Part shown: positions 54,144 to 63,524 of the stretch, piece by piece | Position numbering within the stretch: position 1 is the stretch's first letter | How the letters are laid out: the number at the start of each line of letters is the position of its first letter | Assembly: GCA_021463505.1 (NCBI GenBank) | Contig: JAJTYR010000009.1 | Coordinates: 1-64,000 of the forward strand | Reading direction: 5' to 3' | DNA: 64,000 nt | Origin: Burkholderiaceae bacterium | Lineage (GTDB): Bacteria > Pseudomonadota > Gammaproteobacteria > Burkholderiales > Burkholderiaceae_E | The notes under the pieces: generated by a model | The model's input: the letters and a program-made list of their open reading frames with translations, nothing else | The model's database searches: none | Told to the model about the DNA's origin: nothing | Made by a program: the position numbers and the translations under genes

Positions 54144-54871
54144 ACGCGTCCTGGCGCAGCGAGGATGCCGCGCGTGTGGCGATCGTCGAGGCTGCGCGCC
54201 GCATGAACGCGCTGGGCATCAACACCGGACGCTCGGGCAACGTCTCGATGCGCTGGTATCGCGGCGGCGCCGACGGCCTGCTGGTGACGCCGAGTGCGCT
54301 CGCTTACGAGACGATGACGATCGACGACCTGGTCTGGCTGCCGGTGGATGCGCCCCCCGGCGAAGACGAGGGTGCCGAACAGCCGTTGCGTTTCGACGGC
54401 TCGCGGCAGCCGTCGTCGGAGTGGCGGCTGCATCGCGACCTGTACGTCGCCCGCGACGACGCCGGCGCGATCGTTCACGTGCACCCGCCGTTCGCCACCA
54501 CGCTCGCCTGCCTGCCGCGCATCCACGTCGCGGGCATTCCGGCCTTCCACTACATGATCGCCGTCGCGGGCGGCGACGACATCCGCTGCGCACCGTACGC
54601 GACCTTCGGCACCGCGGCGCTGTCGGCGGCCGCGCGCGCGGCGCTCGACGGGCGGCGTGCCTGCCTGCTGGCGCAGCACGGGCTGGTGGCGCTCGCCGGC
54701 ACGCTCGAAGCGGCACTCGAACTCGCGGTCGAAGTGGAGTCGCTCGCGCGGATCTACTGGCAGACGTTGCAGGTGGGCGAGCCAGCGCTGCTCGATGCGA
54801 CGGCGATGGCGCGCGTGCACGCGCGCTTCGCGCGCTATCGGCCGGATCCGGCCGGACCCGAAGACCCATGA
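54140..54871 (+). CDS. Class II aldolase, FucA/Ald2-like (methylthioribulose- or deoxyribulose-1-phosphate aldolase)
   Basis: GTG 54140 overlaps the mtnA stop and gives 243 aa. Relative to E. coli fuculose-phosphate aldolase the catalytic set is kept: E94 (PSSEWRLH), zinc histidines H113 and H115 (IVHVHPP), H180 (AQHGLV), and Tyr138 in FHYMIAVAGG, with the same spacing apart from a four-residue insertion. This favours retro-aldol cleavage over the dehydratase MtnB. With mtnA, the expected reaction releases DHAP and an aldehyde. MtnB function remains the alternative. Confidence 0.86.
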   Translation: MNASWRSEDAARVAIVEAARRMNALGINTGRSGNVSMRWYRGGADGLLVTPSALAYETMTIDDLVWLPVDAPPGEDEGAEQPLRFDGSRQPSSEWRLHRDLYVARDDAGAIVHVHPPFATTLACLPRIHVAGIPAFHYMIAVAGGDDIRCAPYATFGTAALSAAARAALDGRRACLLAQHGLVALAGTLEAALELAVEVESLARIYWQTLQVGEPALLDATAMARVHARFARYRPDPAGPEDP

Positions 54872-55329
54872 ACTGGCTCGAGCGCAGGATTCCGCCGCCG
54901 CTCGCAGGCGCCCTCGTCGGCGTGGTGATGTGGCTCGCTGCACCCTTCGGGCCGGTGCTGGCGCTCGATCCGGTCACGCGCCACGTCATTGCAGCCTGTC
55001 TGGTCGCGGTCGGTGTCGCGTTCGATCTTGCGGGGGTGCGGGCATTTCGCGCCGTTCGAACCACCGTCAACCCGCTCGCGCCGCAGCGGGCCTCGACGCT
55101 GGTCACGGCCGGCGTCTACCGGATCACCCGGAATCCCATGTACGTGGGCCTGTGCTGCATCCTGCTGGGCTGGGCGGCCTGGCTCGCGGCGCCGGTGCCT
55201 TTTCTCGGCCCGCCCGTCTTCGTCGGGTACATCACCCGCTTCCAGATCCTGCCCGAGGAGCGCGCACTGCGGCAGTTGTTCGGCGAGCAGTACCTCCGGT
55301 ATGCCGCCCGCGTCCGGCGCTGGTTGTGA
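54868..55329 (+). CDS. ICMT/PEMT-like membrane methyltransferase family protein
   Basis: ATG 54868 overlaps the aldolase stop (ATGA) and gives 153 aa with about four helices. The C-terminal half has the isoprenylcysteine carboxyl methyltransferase / phospholipid methyltransferase signature: [21 protein letters not shown] and [24 protein letters not shown]. Substrate is unknown. Its last 98 bases overlap the 3' end of uvrA on the other strand. Confidence 0.85.
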   Translation: MNWLERRIPPPLAGALVGVVMWLAAPFGPVLALDPVTRHVIAACLVAVGVAFDLAGVRAFRAVRTTVNPLAPQRASTLVTAGVYRITRNPMYVGLCCILLGWAAWLAAPVPFLGPPVFVGYITRFQILPEERALRQLFGEQYLRYAARVRRWL

Positions 55330-58204
55330 TGCCTGCGCCTTCGTCGGCGATTCGCGGACGCAGCACCCGGGCGAGGTAACGACCGGTGTGGCTCGCCTCG
55401 CAACCGGCGATCGTCTCCGGCGTGCCGGTGGCCACCACCGTGCCTCCGCCGTCGCCACCCTCGGGACCGAGGTCGACCACCCAGTCGGCGGTCTTGATCA
55501 CGTCGAGGTTGTGCTCGATCACGATCACCGTGTTGCCGTGGTCGCGCAGCGCGTGCACCACCTTCAGCAGCAACGCGATGTCGTGGAAGTGCAGGCCGGT
55601 GGTCGGCTCGTCGAGGATGTACAGCGTGCGTCCGGTGTCGCGCTTGGAGAGCTCTTCGGCGAGCTTCACCCGCTGGGCCTCGCCGCCGGACAGCGTGGTC
55701 GCGCTCTGGCCCAGCCGCACGTAGCCCAGGCCGACGTCGAGCAGCGTGCGCAACTTGCGCTCGATCGCCGGCACCGCCGACAGCAGGCCGAACGCCTGCT
55801 CGATCGTCATGTCGAGCACCTGTGCGATGTTGTACCCCTTGTAGCGCACCTCGAGCGTCTCGCGGTTGTAGCGCTGGCCGCGGCAGGTGTCGCAGGACAC
55901 GTAGACGTCGGGCAGGAAGTGCATCGCGACGCGGATCACGCCGTCGCCTTCGCAGGTCTCGCAGCGCCCGCCCTTGACGTTGAACGAAAAGCGCCCGGGG
56001 CCGTAGCCGCGCTCGCGGGCGGTGGGCGTCTGCGCGAACAGCTCGCGGATCGGCGTGAACAGGCCGGTATAGGTGGCGGGGTTCGATCGCGGGGTGCGTC
56101 CGATCGGGCTCTGATCGACGCTGATCACCTTGTCGAGTTGCCCAAGTCCCTCGATCGCCTCGTGCGGCGCGGCTTCGATCGACGAGCGATTGATCACGCG
56201 TGCCGCCGCGGCATACAGCGTGTCGTTGACCAGCGTCGACTTGCCGGACCCCGACACCCCGGTCACGCAGACCAGCAGGCCGAGCGGGATCTCGACCGAC
56301 AGCTCGCGCAGGTTGTTGCCGCTGGCGCCACGCACCCGCAGGCGCTGCTCGCCCACCGGCTTGCGCGTTGCGGGCACCTCGATGCGCAGCGCCCCCGACA
56401 GATAGCGTCCGGTGAGCGAGGCCTGGCAGGCCTCGATCGCCGCCGGCGGCCCTTGCGCGACGACCCGGCCGCCGTGCTCGCCGGCGCCCGGCCCCATGTC
56501 GATCACGTGGTCGGCCGCGCGGATGGCGTCTTCGTCGTGCTCGACCACCAGCACCGAGTTGCCGAGGTCGCGCAGGTGTTCGAGCGTCGCGATCAGCCGC
56601 CCGTTGTCGCGCTGGTGCAGGCCGATCGACGGCTCGTCGAGCACGTACATCACGCCGGTGAGCCCCGAGCCGATCTGCGAGGCGAGCCGGATGCGTTGCG
56701 ACTCGCCGCCCGACAGCGTCTCGGCGGGGCGATCGAGCGACAGGTAGTCCAGGCCGACGTCGTTCAGGAAGCGCAGCCGCTCGACGATCTCGCGCACGAT
56801 GCGTTCGCCGATCACCTGCTTCGCGCCGGGCAGCGCGAGCGCGCCGAACCATTCGTGCGCCTGGCGCAGCGTGAGACCGGAGAGCGCCCAGATCGGGCGA
56901 TCGGCCCCGCGCGGCCCGACGCGCACGAAGCGCGCGTCCACGCGCAGTCGCGTGCCTTCGCAGGCCGGGCAGGTGCGCGTGTTCAGGTACTTCGCCAGTT
57001 CTTCGCGCACGTGGGCGGAATCGGTCTCGGCGTGCCGGCGCTGCAGGTTCGGGATCACGCCCTCGAAGCTCTGCACGCGCACCGTGGCGCGCCCGCCGTC
57101 GCCGAGGTAGCTGAACGGGATCTTCTCGGCGCCCGAACCGTGCAGCACCACGTGGCGCACCCGCTCGGGTAGTGTCTCGAACGGCGCGTCGATGTCGAAG
57201 CCGTAGAACGTGGCGAGGTTCTGCAGCAGCTGGAAATGGAACTGGTTACGCCGGTCCCACCCCTTGATCGCGCCCGAGGCCAGGCTCAGCCCGGGAAACG
57301 GGACGACGCGCCTGGGGTCGAAGAACTCGACGACGCCCAGGCCGTCGCACTCGGGGCAGGCGCCCGCCGGGTTGTTGAACGAGAACAGCCGCGGCTCGAG
57401 CTCGGGCAGCGCGTGGTTGCACACCGGGCACGCGAAGCGGCTCGAGAAGCGCTGTTCGGCGCCGCGGTCCACGTCGAGCGCGATCGCGCGGCCGTCGGCG
57501 ACGCGCAGCGCGGTCTCGAAAGACTCGGCCAGTCGCTGGCGGATCGCCCCGGCGATCTTCACCCGGTCGACGACCACGTCGATCGAGTGTTTCTGGTTGC
57601 GCGCGAGCTTCGGTGGTTCGCCGCCGCCGAGCTCGACGATGCGCGGATCGGCGCCCTCGCCGCGCACCCGCACCCGGACGAAACCCTGCGCCTGCAGGTC
57701 GGCGAACAACTCCTGGTGCTCGCCCTTGCGACCGGCGAGGACCGGCGCGAGGATCATCAGGCGCGTGTCTTCGGGCATCGCCAGCACCGCGTCGACCATC
57801 TGCGAGACGCTCTGCGCCTCGAGCGGGTGATCGGGATGCCCGGGGCAGTAGGGCGTGCCGACGCGCGCGAACAGCAGGCGCAGGTAGTCGTGGATTTCGG
57901 TGACCGTGCCGACCGTCGAGCGCGGATTGTGGCTGGCGGCCTTCTGCTCGATCGCGATCGCCGGCGACAGGCCCTCGATCAGGTCCACGTCGGGCTTTTC
58001 CATCAGCTGCAGGAACTGACGCGCGTAGGTGGACAGCGACTCGACGTAACGGCGCTGGCCTTCGGCGTACAGCGTGTCGAACGCGAGCGAGGACTTGCCC
58101 GATCCCGACAGGCCGGTGATCACCACCAGCCGGTTGCGCGGCACGTCGAGGCTGACGTTCTTCAGATTGTGGGTGCGTGCACCCCGGACGCGGATCGATT
58201 CCAT
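55232..58204 (-). CDS. uvrA: Excinuclease ABC subunit A
   Basis: UvrA is the damage sensor of nucleotide excision repair. ATG 58204 ([21 protein letters not shown]) gives 990 aa, about 45 more than usual. Walker A sites are GLSGSGKSS and GVSGSGKST, signatures [12 protein letters not shown] and [12 protein letters not shown]. Zinc modules are CPVC-x-CPEC type and CETCEGDG with CDTCRG. The conserved core ends near [10 protein letters not shown]; the remaining Arg/Gly/Ala-rich tail is encoded antisense to the methyltransferase gene. No LexA box was recognised upstream. Confidence 0.96.
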   Translation of the reverse strand: MESIRVRGARTHNLKNVSLDVPRNRLVVITGLSGSGKSSLAFDTLYAEGQRRYVESLSTYARQFLQLMEKPDVDLIEGLSPAIAIEQKAASHNPRSTVGTVTEIHDYLRLLFARVGTPYCPGHPDHPLEAQSVSQMVDAVLAMPEDTRLMILAPVLAGRKGEHQELFADLQAQGFVRVRVRGEGADPRIVELGGGEPPKLARNQKHSIDVVVDRVKIAGAIRQRLAESFETALRVADGRAIALDVDRGAEQRFSSRFACPVCNHALPELEPRLFSFNNPAGACPECDGLGVVEFFDPRRVVPFPGLSLASGAIKGWDRRNQFHFQLLQNLATFYGFDIDAPFETLPERVRHVVLHGSGAEKIPFSYLGDGGRATVRVQSFEGVIPNLQRRHAETDSAHVREELAKYLNTRTCPACEGTRLRVDARFVRVGPRGADRPIWALSGLTLRQAHEWFGALALPGAKQVIGERIVREIVERLRFLNDVGLDYLSLDRPAETLSGGESQRIRLASQIGSGLTGVMYVLDEPSIGLHQRDNGRLIATLEHLRDLGNSVLVVEHDEDAIRAADHVIDMGPGAGEHGGRVVAQGPPAAIEACQASLTGRYLSGALRIEVPATRKPVGEQRLRVRGASGNNLRELSVEIPLGLLVCVTGVSGSGKSTLVNDTLYAAAARVINRSSIEAAPHEAIEGLGQLDKVISVDQSPIGRTPRSNPATYTGLFTPIRELFAQTPTARERGYGPGRFSFNVKGGRCETCEGDGVIRVAMHFLPDVYVSCDTCRGQRYNRETLEVRYKGYNIAQVLDMTIEQAFGLLSAVPAIERKLRTLLDVGLGYVRLGQSATTLSGGEAQRVKLAEELSKRDTGRTLYILDEPTTGLHFHDIALLLKVVHALRDHGNTVIVIEHNLDVIKTADWVVDLGPEGGDGGGTVVATGTPETIAGCEASHTGRYLARVLRPRIADEGAGITTSAGRGRHTGGTARRTTAAVRAPRAGSGSG

Positions 58205-58253
58205 GCGATCGAAGGCCAATCGGCTAATATAACCGGTTGCCAATCCCCGCGTG

Positions 58254-59540
58254 ATGCACTCCCCGCTCCCCGACTCCCCGGCCGGCGCCGACCCCGCCGG
58301 CGACGCTCGCGCAACGGCGACCGCGCGCACGCCGCGCCGCGCGCGCGGCGACCCGATGACGCCGCCCGAGTTGCGCTCGAGCGTGTCGCTCGCGTCGCTG
58401 TTCGCGCTGCGCATGCTGGGGCTGTTCCTGATCCTGCCGGTGTTCGCGGTGCACGCGCGCGGCCTGCCTGGCGGCGACGACGCGACGCTGATCGGCCTGG
58501 CGCTGGGCATCTACGGACTCACCCAGGGGGCGCTGCAGATCCCGTTCGGGATGGCCTCCGATCGCTTCGGGCGCAAGCCGGTGATCGTGTTCGGCCTGCT
58601 GGTGTTCGCGGCGGGCAGCTTCGTCGCCGCGGCCACCGACGATCTGGTGGTGACGATCGTCGGGCGCGCGATCCAGGGCGCCGGCGCGATTTCGGCGGCG
58701 GTCACCGCGATGATCGCCGACAGCACGCGCGACAGCCAGCGCACGAAGGCGATGGCGATGGTCGGCGCATCGATCGGGTTGACGTTCGCGCTGTCGCTGG
58801 TGGGCGCGCCGCTGCTCTACGAATTCGTCGGCATGGGCGGCATCTTCGCGGTCACCGGCCTGCTCGCGCTGGCCGCGATCGCGGTGATCGTGCTGGTGAC
58901 GCCTGCGGTGCCGCCGGCCGCGGCACCGGATGCGCCCACCCCGTTCGCCCGCATCGCGCTCGATGCCGACCTGTTGCGCCTGAATTTCGGCATCTTCACG
59001 TTGCATGCGGCGCAGATGGCGATGTTCGTCGTGCTGCCGACCTGGCTCGCCGATCGCGGCGGCATCGCACTCGGCGATCACTGGAAGCTGTACCTGCCGG
59101 TGGTGCTGCTGTCGTTCGCACTGATGGTGCCACCGCTCTTCTGGAGCGAACGCGCCGGGCGGCTGCGCGGCCTGTTCCTCGCGGCGGTGGCCCTGCTGCT
59201 CGTGGTGCAGGTGTTGCTGTCGCTGCAGCCGGGTGGCCTAGTCCCGCTGGCGCTCTTGCTGCTGGCGTTCTTCGTCGGGTTCAATATCCTCGAAGCGAGC
59301 CTGCCGTCGCTGGTCTCGCAGCTGGCGCCACCCGCAGCGAAGGGCGCCGCGCTGGGCGTCTACAACACGACGCAGTCGCTCGGCCTGTTCGTCGGCGGAC
59401 TGCTCGGCGGGTGGGTACAGCAGGAATGGGGCAAGCCGGCGGTGTTCGACGTCTGCGCCGTGCTGATGGCGGTGTGGTGGCTGGTCGCTGCGGGCCAGCG
59501 GCGCTGGCCGGCATCGGCCCGCAGCCGCGCGGCTGCCTGA
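58254..59540 (+). CDS. Major facilitator superfamily transporter
   Basis: Twelve-helix MFS protein of 428 aa from ATG 58254 (GTG 58251 is in frame; ATG 58356, [12 protein letters not shown], would remove a 34-residue Arg/Ala-rich leader). The family loop motif is [18 protein letters not shown], and [14 protein letters not shown] suits drug-exporter subfamilies. Substrate unknown. The uvrA-MFS-ssb order is conserved in Burkholderiales. The short divergent gap with uvrA contains TAATAT but no clear -35. Confidence 0.9.
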   Translation: MHSPLPDSPAGADPAGDARATATARTPRRARGDPMTPPELRSSVSLASLFALRMLGLFLILPVFAVHARGLPGGDDATLIGLALGIYGLTQGALQIPFGMASDRFGRKPVIVFGLLVFAAGSFVAAATDDLVVTIVGRAIQGAGAISAAVTAMIADSTRDSQRTKAMAMVGASIGLTFALSLVGAPLLYEFVGMGGIFAVTGLLALAAIAVIVLVTPAVPPAAAPDAPTPFARIALDADLLRLNFGIFTLHAAQMAMFVVLPTWLADRGGIALGDHWKLYLPVVLLSFALMVPPLFWSERAGRLRGLFLAAVALLLVVQVLLSLQPGGLVPLALLLLAFFVGFNILEASLPSLVSQLAPPAAKGAALGVYNTTQSLGLFVGGLLGGWVQQEWGKPAVFDVCAVLMAVWWLVAAGQRRWPASARSRAAA

Positions 59541-59576
59541 GGAAACGGTTCCCGCAACATTCTCCTGGAGGTCGGC

Positions 59577-60080
59577 ATGGCTTCGGTGAACAAGGTGATC
59601 CTGATCGGAAATCTCGGCCGCGATCCCGAGACGCGCTATGCGCCCAGCGGCAACGCGATCTGCAACGTACGGATCGCCACCACGCGCAACTGGAAGGACA
59701 AGGCCTCGGGCGAAAGGCGCGAGGAGACCGAGTGGCACAGCGTGGTGTTCTACGACCGGCTCGCCGAGATCGCCGGCGAATACCTGAAGAAGGGCCGGCC
59801 GGTGTACGTCGAAGGGCGCCTGAAGACCCGCAAGTGGCAGGACAAGGACGGTCACGACCGCTACACCACCGAGGTCATCGCCGACTCGATGCAGCTGCTC
59901 GGTTCGCGCGACGGCGGTGGCGGCGACGATGGCGGCGGCTATTCGCGCGAGGCGCCCGCGCAGGGGCCGGCAGCGCGCGCCCCGGTGCGCGGCGGTGATG
60001 CCGGTGGCGCGGCCGGCGGCACACCGGGATCGGGCAAGCCGCCGGGCTTCGAAGACCTCGACGACGATATCCCGTTCTGA
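59577..60080 (+). CDS. ssb: Single-stranded DNA-binding protein
   Basis: SSB coats single-stranded DNA and recruits replication and repair enzymes. The 167-aa protein has the OB fold ([55 protein letters not shown]), a glycine-rich disordered linker, and the conserved acidic tip DDDIPF that binds partners. A strong GGAGG site precedes ATG 59577, 36 bases after the MFS gene. Confidence 0.97.
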   Translation: MASVNKVILIGNLGRDPETRYAPSGNAICNVRIATTRNWKDKASGERREETEWHSVVFYDRLAEIAGEYLKKGRPVYVEGRLKTRKWQDKDGHDRYTTEVIADSMQLLGSRDGGGGDDGGGYSREAPAQGPAARAPVRGGDAGGAAGGTPGSGKPPGFEDLDDDIPF

Positions 60081-60115
60081 TCGCCGATCCGGGTTCTGCG
60101 GTTTTCGCGCCGCCG

Positions 60116-61579
60116 TTACCGGCCGCTCGCCGCTGTCGCAGGCAGCGCCCGGACCCGGCGCAGCTTGCCGCTGACCGGGTTCGCCTGCGGCAGGCAGTCA
60201 TCGAGCGTCAGGTCCACCCGTTCGACGCCCTGGGCCTCGAGGAAGCGCGCCAGTGCACGCACCGCACGCCGGCCGGCGACTGCGCGCCGCCGCGCCCCGG
60301 GTGCGTCCACGCGCAGGCGCAGCGCGTTGCGCGCCGTCTGGATCAACTGGAAGCGGTGCACGCCGGCTTCCTCTTCGATGACCGTTTCGACGGCCAGCGG
60401 CAGCAGCCGCACGCCGCGGCCCCCGGCGCCATCGAGCACCAGCACATCGTCGCGACGGCCCTGCACGCGCACGGACGGGCGCCGTTGGCCACATGGACAT
60501 GGCGTGGCGTCGACCGTCACGCTGTCGCCGAGATCGTAGCGGATCACCGGCTGCACGCGGTTGGCCAGGTTCGTCAGCAGCACCGTGTCCGACGGCTGGC
60601 CCGGCGGCACTGGCTGTCCGCGCGCGTCCACCGGTTCGAGTTCGACCCAGTCGTCGTTCAGGTGCAGTCGTCCGTGCCGGCACCCGAATGCAATCTGCAT
60701 GCATTCGGAGGCGCCGTAGTCCTCGACCACGGGACAGGCGAAGCCATCGGCGATCGCCGCCCGGTCGGCGGCGGTCAGCGCCTCGCCGCCGCTCCAGACG
60801 GTGCGCGGGCGGATTCCGAGCCGACCTTCGCACTGTTCGCCCGCCAGCAACGCGAGCATGGTCGGGTAGCTGCCGACGAAGGCCGGTTGCCAGTCGTTCA
60901 GCTGCGACACCAGCACGTCGAGCGGCTGCAGGATCGAGAAGACGCGCGTGTGCGCCGCGAGCAACGGGTGCAGCCGGCGCTGACGCTCCCACCAGACCAC
61001 GCCGGCGAAGTGGCCGCCCGTGGCGGCCACCAATGCCATGCGCCCCGCGGCGGCAGGCATCTGCCAGGGATCGCCGAGCATCGGCCCGAATTCGAAGCGC
61101 GTCGTGAGCAGCGCCGCATAGATCGCCAGGGCGTCGGGGTCCTGCACGTAGATGCCGGGCACTCCGGTGGTTCCGGAACTGGTCCAGACCGCGTAGTTGC
61201 CGAGATACGGTTCGGCAACGCGCGAGGGGTCCCGGACGAAAGTCTCGAGCTCGTGCCGGCGCAACTGCGCGTCGGTGACCCAGCCGTCGAAATTCGCCAT
61301 CAGTTGCGCGCGCGTGACCGGCGGGCAGACGCGCAGGTCGGTGCACCCGGCAGGCAGGTGCCGGTAATGGGTGCGGTAGAACGCCGAATTCTCGCGGGCG
61401 TGCCCGAGCAGTGCGGCGATGCGCCGCTGGCGCGTCGCGCGCCGGCCGGTGTCGTCGGCAAGATCGTCGAGCCAGATCTCGCGCACCCGCGCGCCCCAGC
61501 GCCAGAGCTCGTCGGTGCCGCGCCACCAGTCCCAGGGATCGCGCCCGCCATCGGGCCCGTGTTCGCTTCTGCCAGCCAT
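60116..61579 (-). CDS. PaaK-like adenylate-forming enzyme (phenylacetate-CoA ligase / CoF synthetase family)
   Basis: ANL-superfamily protein; ATG 61579 (MAGRSEHGPDGGRDPWDWW) gives 487 aa. The AMP-binding P-loop is WTSSGTTGVPG, followed by GSYPTMLALLAGE, WSGGEALT, EDYGASECMQIAFGC, and the C-terminal RYDLGDSVTVD and CPCGQRRPSVRVQGRRDD. These are features of the PaaK/CapK group. No phenylacetate or exopolysaccharide genes are nearby, so acid substrate and acceptor are unknown. It is convergent with ssb and divergent from thrH. Confidence 0.85.
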   Translation of the reverse strand: MAGRSEHGPDGGRDPWDWWRGTDELWRWGARVREIWLDDLADDTGRRATRQRRIAALLGHARENSAFYRTHYRHLPAGCTDLRVCPPVTRAQLMANFDGWVTDAQLRRHELETFVRDPSRVAEPYLGNYAVWTSSGTTGVPGIYVQDPDALAIYAALLTTRFEFGPMLGDPWQMPAAAGRMALVAATGGHFAGVVWWERQRRLHPLLAAHTRVFSILQPLDVLVSQLNDWQPAFVGSYPTMLALLAGEQCEGRLGIRPRTVWSGGEALTAADRAAIADGFACPVVEDYGASECMQIAFGCRHGRLHLNDDWVELEPVDARGQPVPPGQPSDTVLLTNLANRVQPVIRYDLGDSVTVDATPCPCGQRRPSVRVQGRRDDVLVLDGAGGRGVRLLPLAVETVIEEEAGVHRFQLIQTARNALRLRVDAPGARRRAVAGRRAVRALARFLEAQGVERVDLTLDDCLPQANPVSGKLRRVRALPATAASGR

Positions 61580-61621
61580 GCCGGCAACATAGCGAGGCGG
61601 CGCGCTACCCGGCTTGACCTG

Positions 61622-61637
61622 AGTCATTCACGTGACT
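61622..61637. promoter_or_regulatory. Inverted repeat AGTCA-N6-TGACT
   Basis: AGTCA (61622-61626) and TGACT (61633-61637) are a perfect 5-bp dyad with a 6-base centre, overlapping the palindrome TCACGTGA. It lies in the 159-base divergent gap between the PaaK-like gene and thrH. It resembles an operator, but no binding protein can be named. Confidence 0.3.
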
Positions 61638-61738
61638 GGCCGCCACCGGCCGCACAGCCTGTGCCCCGCGTGCGGCCTGCGCTACCATTGCGCCCGCCGA
61701 CGGCGCCGACCGGTGCCGTCCACCCGGAGCGATCGCAG

Positions 61739-62353
61739 ATGCAAGTGGTTTGCCTGGACCTCGAAGGCGTGCTCGTGCCGGAAATCTGGATCGAGTTCTC
61801 CCGTCGGACCGGGATCGTCGAGTTTTCGCGCACCACCCGCGATGAGCCCGACTACGACCGGCTGATGCGTTTTCGTCTCGACCTGCTCGCCCGGCACCGG
61901 CTCAAGCTGAGCGACATCCAGCAGGTGATCGACGGCATGGGGCCGATGCCGGGCGCGCGCGAATTCCTCGACGATCTGCGTGCGCACTACCAGGTGTTCA
62001 TCCTGTCGGACACCTTCTACGAGTTCGCCGAGCCGCTGATGCGCCAGCTTGGTCGCCCGACGTTGCTGTGCCACCGCCTCGACGTGGATGCCACCGGCGT
62101 GGTCCGCGACTATCGCCTGCGCATGCCCGACCAGAAGCGTGCGGCCGTCGAAGCGCTGAAGGGCCTGAATTTCCGGGTGATCGCGGCCGGCGATTCCTAC
62201 AACGACACCGCGATGCTGCTGGCCGCAGATGCCGGTTTCTTCATTCATCCACCCGAATCGATCGTGCAGCAGTTCCCGCAATTCCCGGTGACCCGCAGCT
62301 ACCCGGCACTGCGCGCGGCCATCGATTCGGCCGCGCAGGCGCTGCGCGACTGA
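61739..62353 (+). CDS. thrH: Phosphoserine phosphatase / homoserine phosphotransferase ThrH
   Basis: HAD-superfamily enzyme that dephosphorylates phosphoserine and can move the phosphate to homoserine. ATG 61739 gives 204 aa; the 665-aa track ORF is a shadow of the PaaK-like gene before it. Motif I is DLEGVL (D7, E9), the ThrH variant of DxD; motif II ILSDTFYEF, motif III around PDQKRAAV, motif IV AAGDSYNDTAML. Length equals Pseudomonas ThrH. A terminator follows. Confidence 0.93.
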   Translation: MQVVCLDLEGVLVPEIWIEFSRRTGIVEFSRTTRDEPDYDRLMRFRLDLLARHRLKLSDIQQVIDGMGPMPGAREFLDDLRAHYQVFILSDTFYEFAEPLMRQLGRPTLLCHRLDVDATGVVRDYRLRMPDQKRAAVEALKGLNFRVIAAGDSYNDTAMLLAADAGFFIHPPESIVQQFPQFPVTRSYPALRAAIDSAAQALRD

Positions 62354-62369
62354 CGGGCCGCCCACCCTT

Positions 62370-62396
62370 CGGCGCGGTTGGCGCCGTTTTTCTTTT
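62370..62396 (+). terminator. Intrinsic terminator after thrH
   Basis: CGGCGC (62370-62375) pairs with GCGCCG (62381-62386) around GGTTG, followed by TTTTTCTTTT. The GC stem and T-run are classic. It lies 16 bases after the thrH stop and separates thrH from the fmdB-DUF502-aspS set. Confidence 0.75.
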
Positions 62397-62463
62397 ACAA
62401 TTCAAGGTTTTCTTGCGTTTCGCCGCCCCTGGCGGCGGCCCTTTCCCGCGGGATGCCTGCGCC

Positions 62464-62859
62464 ATGCCGATTTACGCCTATCGTTGCGACCACTGCGGCG
62501 TCGAGAAGGACGTGCTGCAAAAGCTCTCCGACGCCCCGCTCGCGGTCTGCCCGGACTGCGGCGCCGAGGCCTTTCACAAGCGCCTGAGTGCGCCGGCGTT
62601 CCAGCTGAAGGGTAGCGGCTGGTACGTCACCGATTTCCGCGACGGTGGCAAGAAGGGCGCGCCCGACGCGAAGCCGTCCGACGGCCGGGCCGACGCGGCC
62701 GCCGACTCCGGGAAGACCGACTCCGCGAAGACCGAGCCGGCTGGTGGCAGGAACGCCGAAGCTGCTGGCGCCAGCGCTGACGCGCCCGGGGCACCCGCGG
62801 CGCCCGTTGCCGGCGCGTCGGCCGCCGGCGCGCCCGCCGCCGGCGCGAAGCAGGGCTGA
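62464..62859 (+). CDS. FmdB-family zinc ribbon protein with Ala/Pro/Gly tail
   Basis: Small putative regulatory protein of unknown function. ATG 62464 gives 131 aa. The zinc ribbon uses C8-x2-C11 (YRCDHCG) and C29-x2-C32 (VCPDCG), and [14 protein letters not shown] is the conserved end of the family core (about residue 60). The last 65 residues are low-complexity Ala/Gly/Pro/Asp and probably disordered. The fmdB-DUF502-aspS order is conserved in Betaproteobacteria. Confidence 0.9.
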   Translation: MPIYAYRCDHCGVEKDVLQKLSDAPLAVCPDCGAEAFHKRLSAPAFQLKGSGWYVTDFRDGGKKGAPDAKPSDGRADAAADSGKTDSAKTEPAGGRNAEAAGASADAPGAPAAPVAGASAAGAPAAGAKQG

Positions 62860-62883
62860 CGAACCCCGCGCGAGCTGCATTGC

Positions 62884-63510
62884 ATGCGCAAGTACCTCGT
62901 CACCGGGCTCCTGATCCTGGTGCCCCTTGCCATCACGCTGTGGGTGCTCGACCTGATCGTGACGTCGATGGACCGCACGTTGCTGCTGCTGCCGTTGCAG
63001 TGGCAGCCGCACACGCTGCTGGGGCGCGACATCCCCGGCCTCGGCGTGGTGCTCACCGTGCTGGTGGTGGCACTCACCGGCGTGCTCGCGCGCAACTTCA
63101 TCGGCGAGCGGCTGGTGATCTACTGGGAGGCGCTGCTCGGGCGCATTCCGATCGTGCGCTCGATCTACTCGAGCGTGAAGCAGGTGAGCGACACCATCCT
63201 GTCGCCGAACGGGCAGGCGTTTCGCCGCGCGCTGCTGGTGCAGTACCCGCGCGCCGGCGTCTGGACGATCGCGTTCCAGACCGGCACGCCGGCCGACGAG
63301 GTCCGTCGTCGGGTCGGCATCGAGATGATCTCGGTCTACGTGCCGACGACACCCAACCCGACCTCGGGCTTCTTCCTGATGATGCCGCGCACCGAGACGA
63401 TCGAACTGGACATGAGCGTCGACGAGGCGCTGAAGTACGTGGTGTCCATGGGGGTGGTCGCGCCGCCCGATCGCGGCGGCGCGCCCGTCGTCGCGATGCA
63501 TCGCGAATGA
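62884..63510 (+). CDS. DUF502 family membrane protein
   Basis: The 208-aa protein has two N-terminal helices (about 5-27 and 54-72) and a C-terminal soluble domain with the family segment [21 protein letters not shown] and [16 protein letters not shown]. Function is unknown. It starts 24 bases after the fmdB-like gene and lies 14 bases before aspS, suggesting one transcript. Confidence 0.92.
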   Translation: MRKYLVTGLLILVPLAITLWVLDLIVTSMDRTLLLLPLQWQPHTLLGRDIPGLGVVLTVLVVALTGVLARNFIGERLVIYWEALLGRIPIVRSIYSSVKQVSDTILSPNGQAFRRALLVQYPRAGVWTIAFQTGTPADEVRRRVGIEMISVYVPTTPNPTSGFFLMMPRTETIELDMSVDEALKYVVSMGVVAPPDRGGAPVVAMHRE

Positions 63511-63524
63511 ACCGGAGAACATCG

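Noticed and set aside
54140-54871. Calling the class II aldolase MtnB (methylthioribulose-1-phosphate dehydratase)
   Set aside because: The FucA catalytic Glu and the HYMIA tyrosine with matching zinc-ligand spacing favour an aldolase, and no downstream methionine salvage genes are present. MtnB is retained only as an alternative.
58205-58253. LexA (SOS) box in front of uvrA
   Set aside because: No CTG-N10-CAG type dyad is visible in the short divergent gap.
60356-62353. 665-aa plus-strand frame ending in ThrH
   Set aside because: The first 461 residues are antisense to the PaaK-like gene; the ThrH family N-terminus is at 61739.
62396-62401. TACAAT as a -10 for the fmdB-like gene
   Set aside because: It overlaps the T-run of the thrH terminator and no -35 lies at a usable distance.
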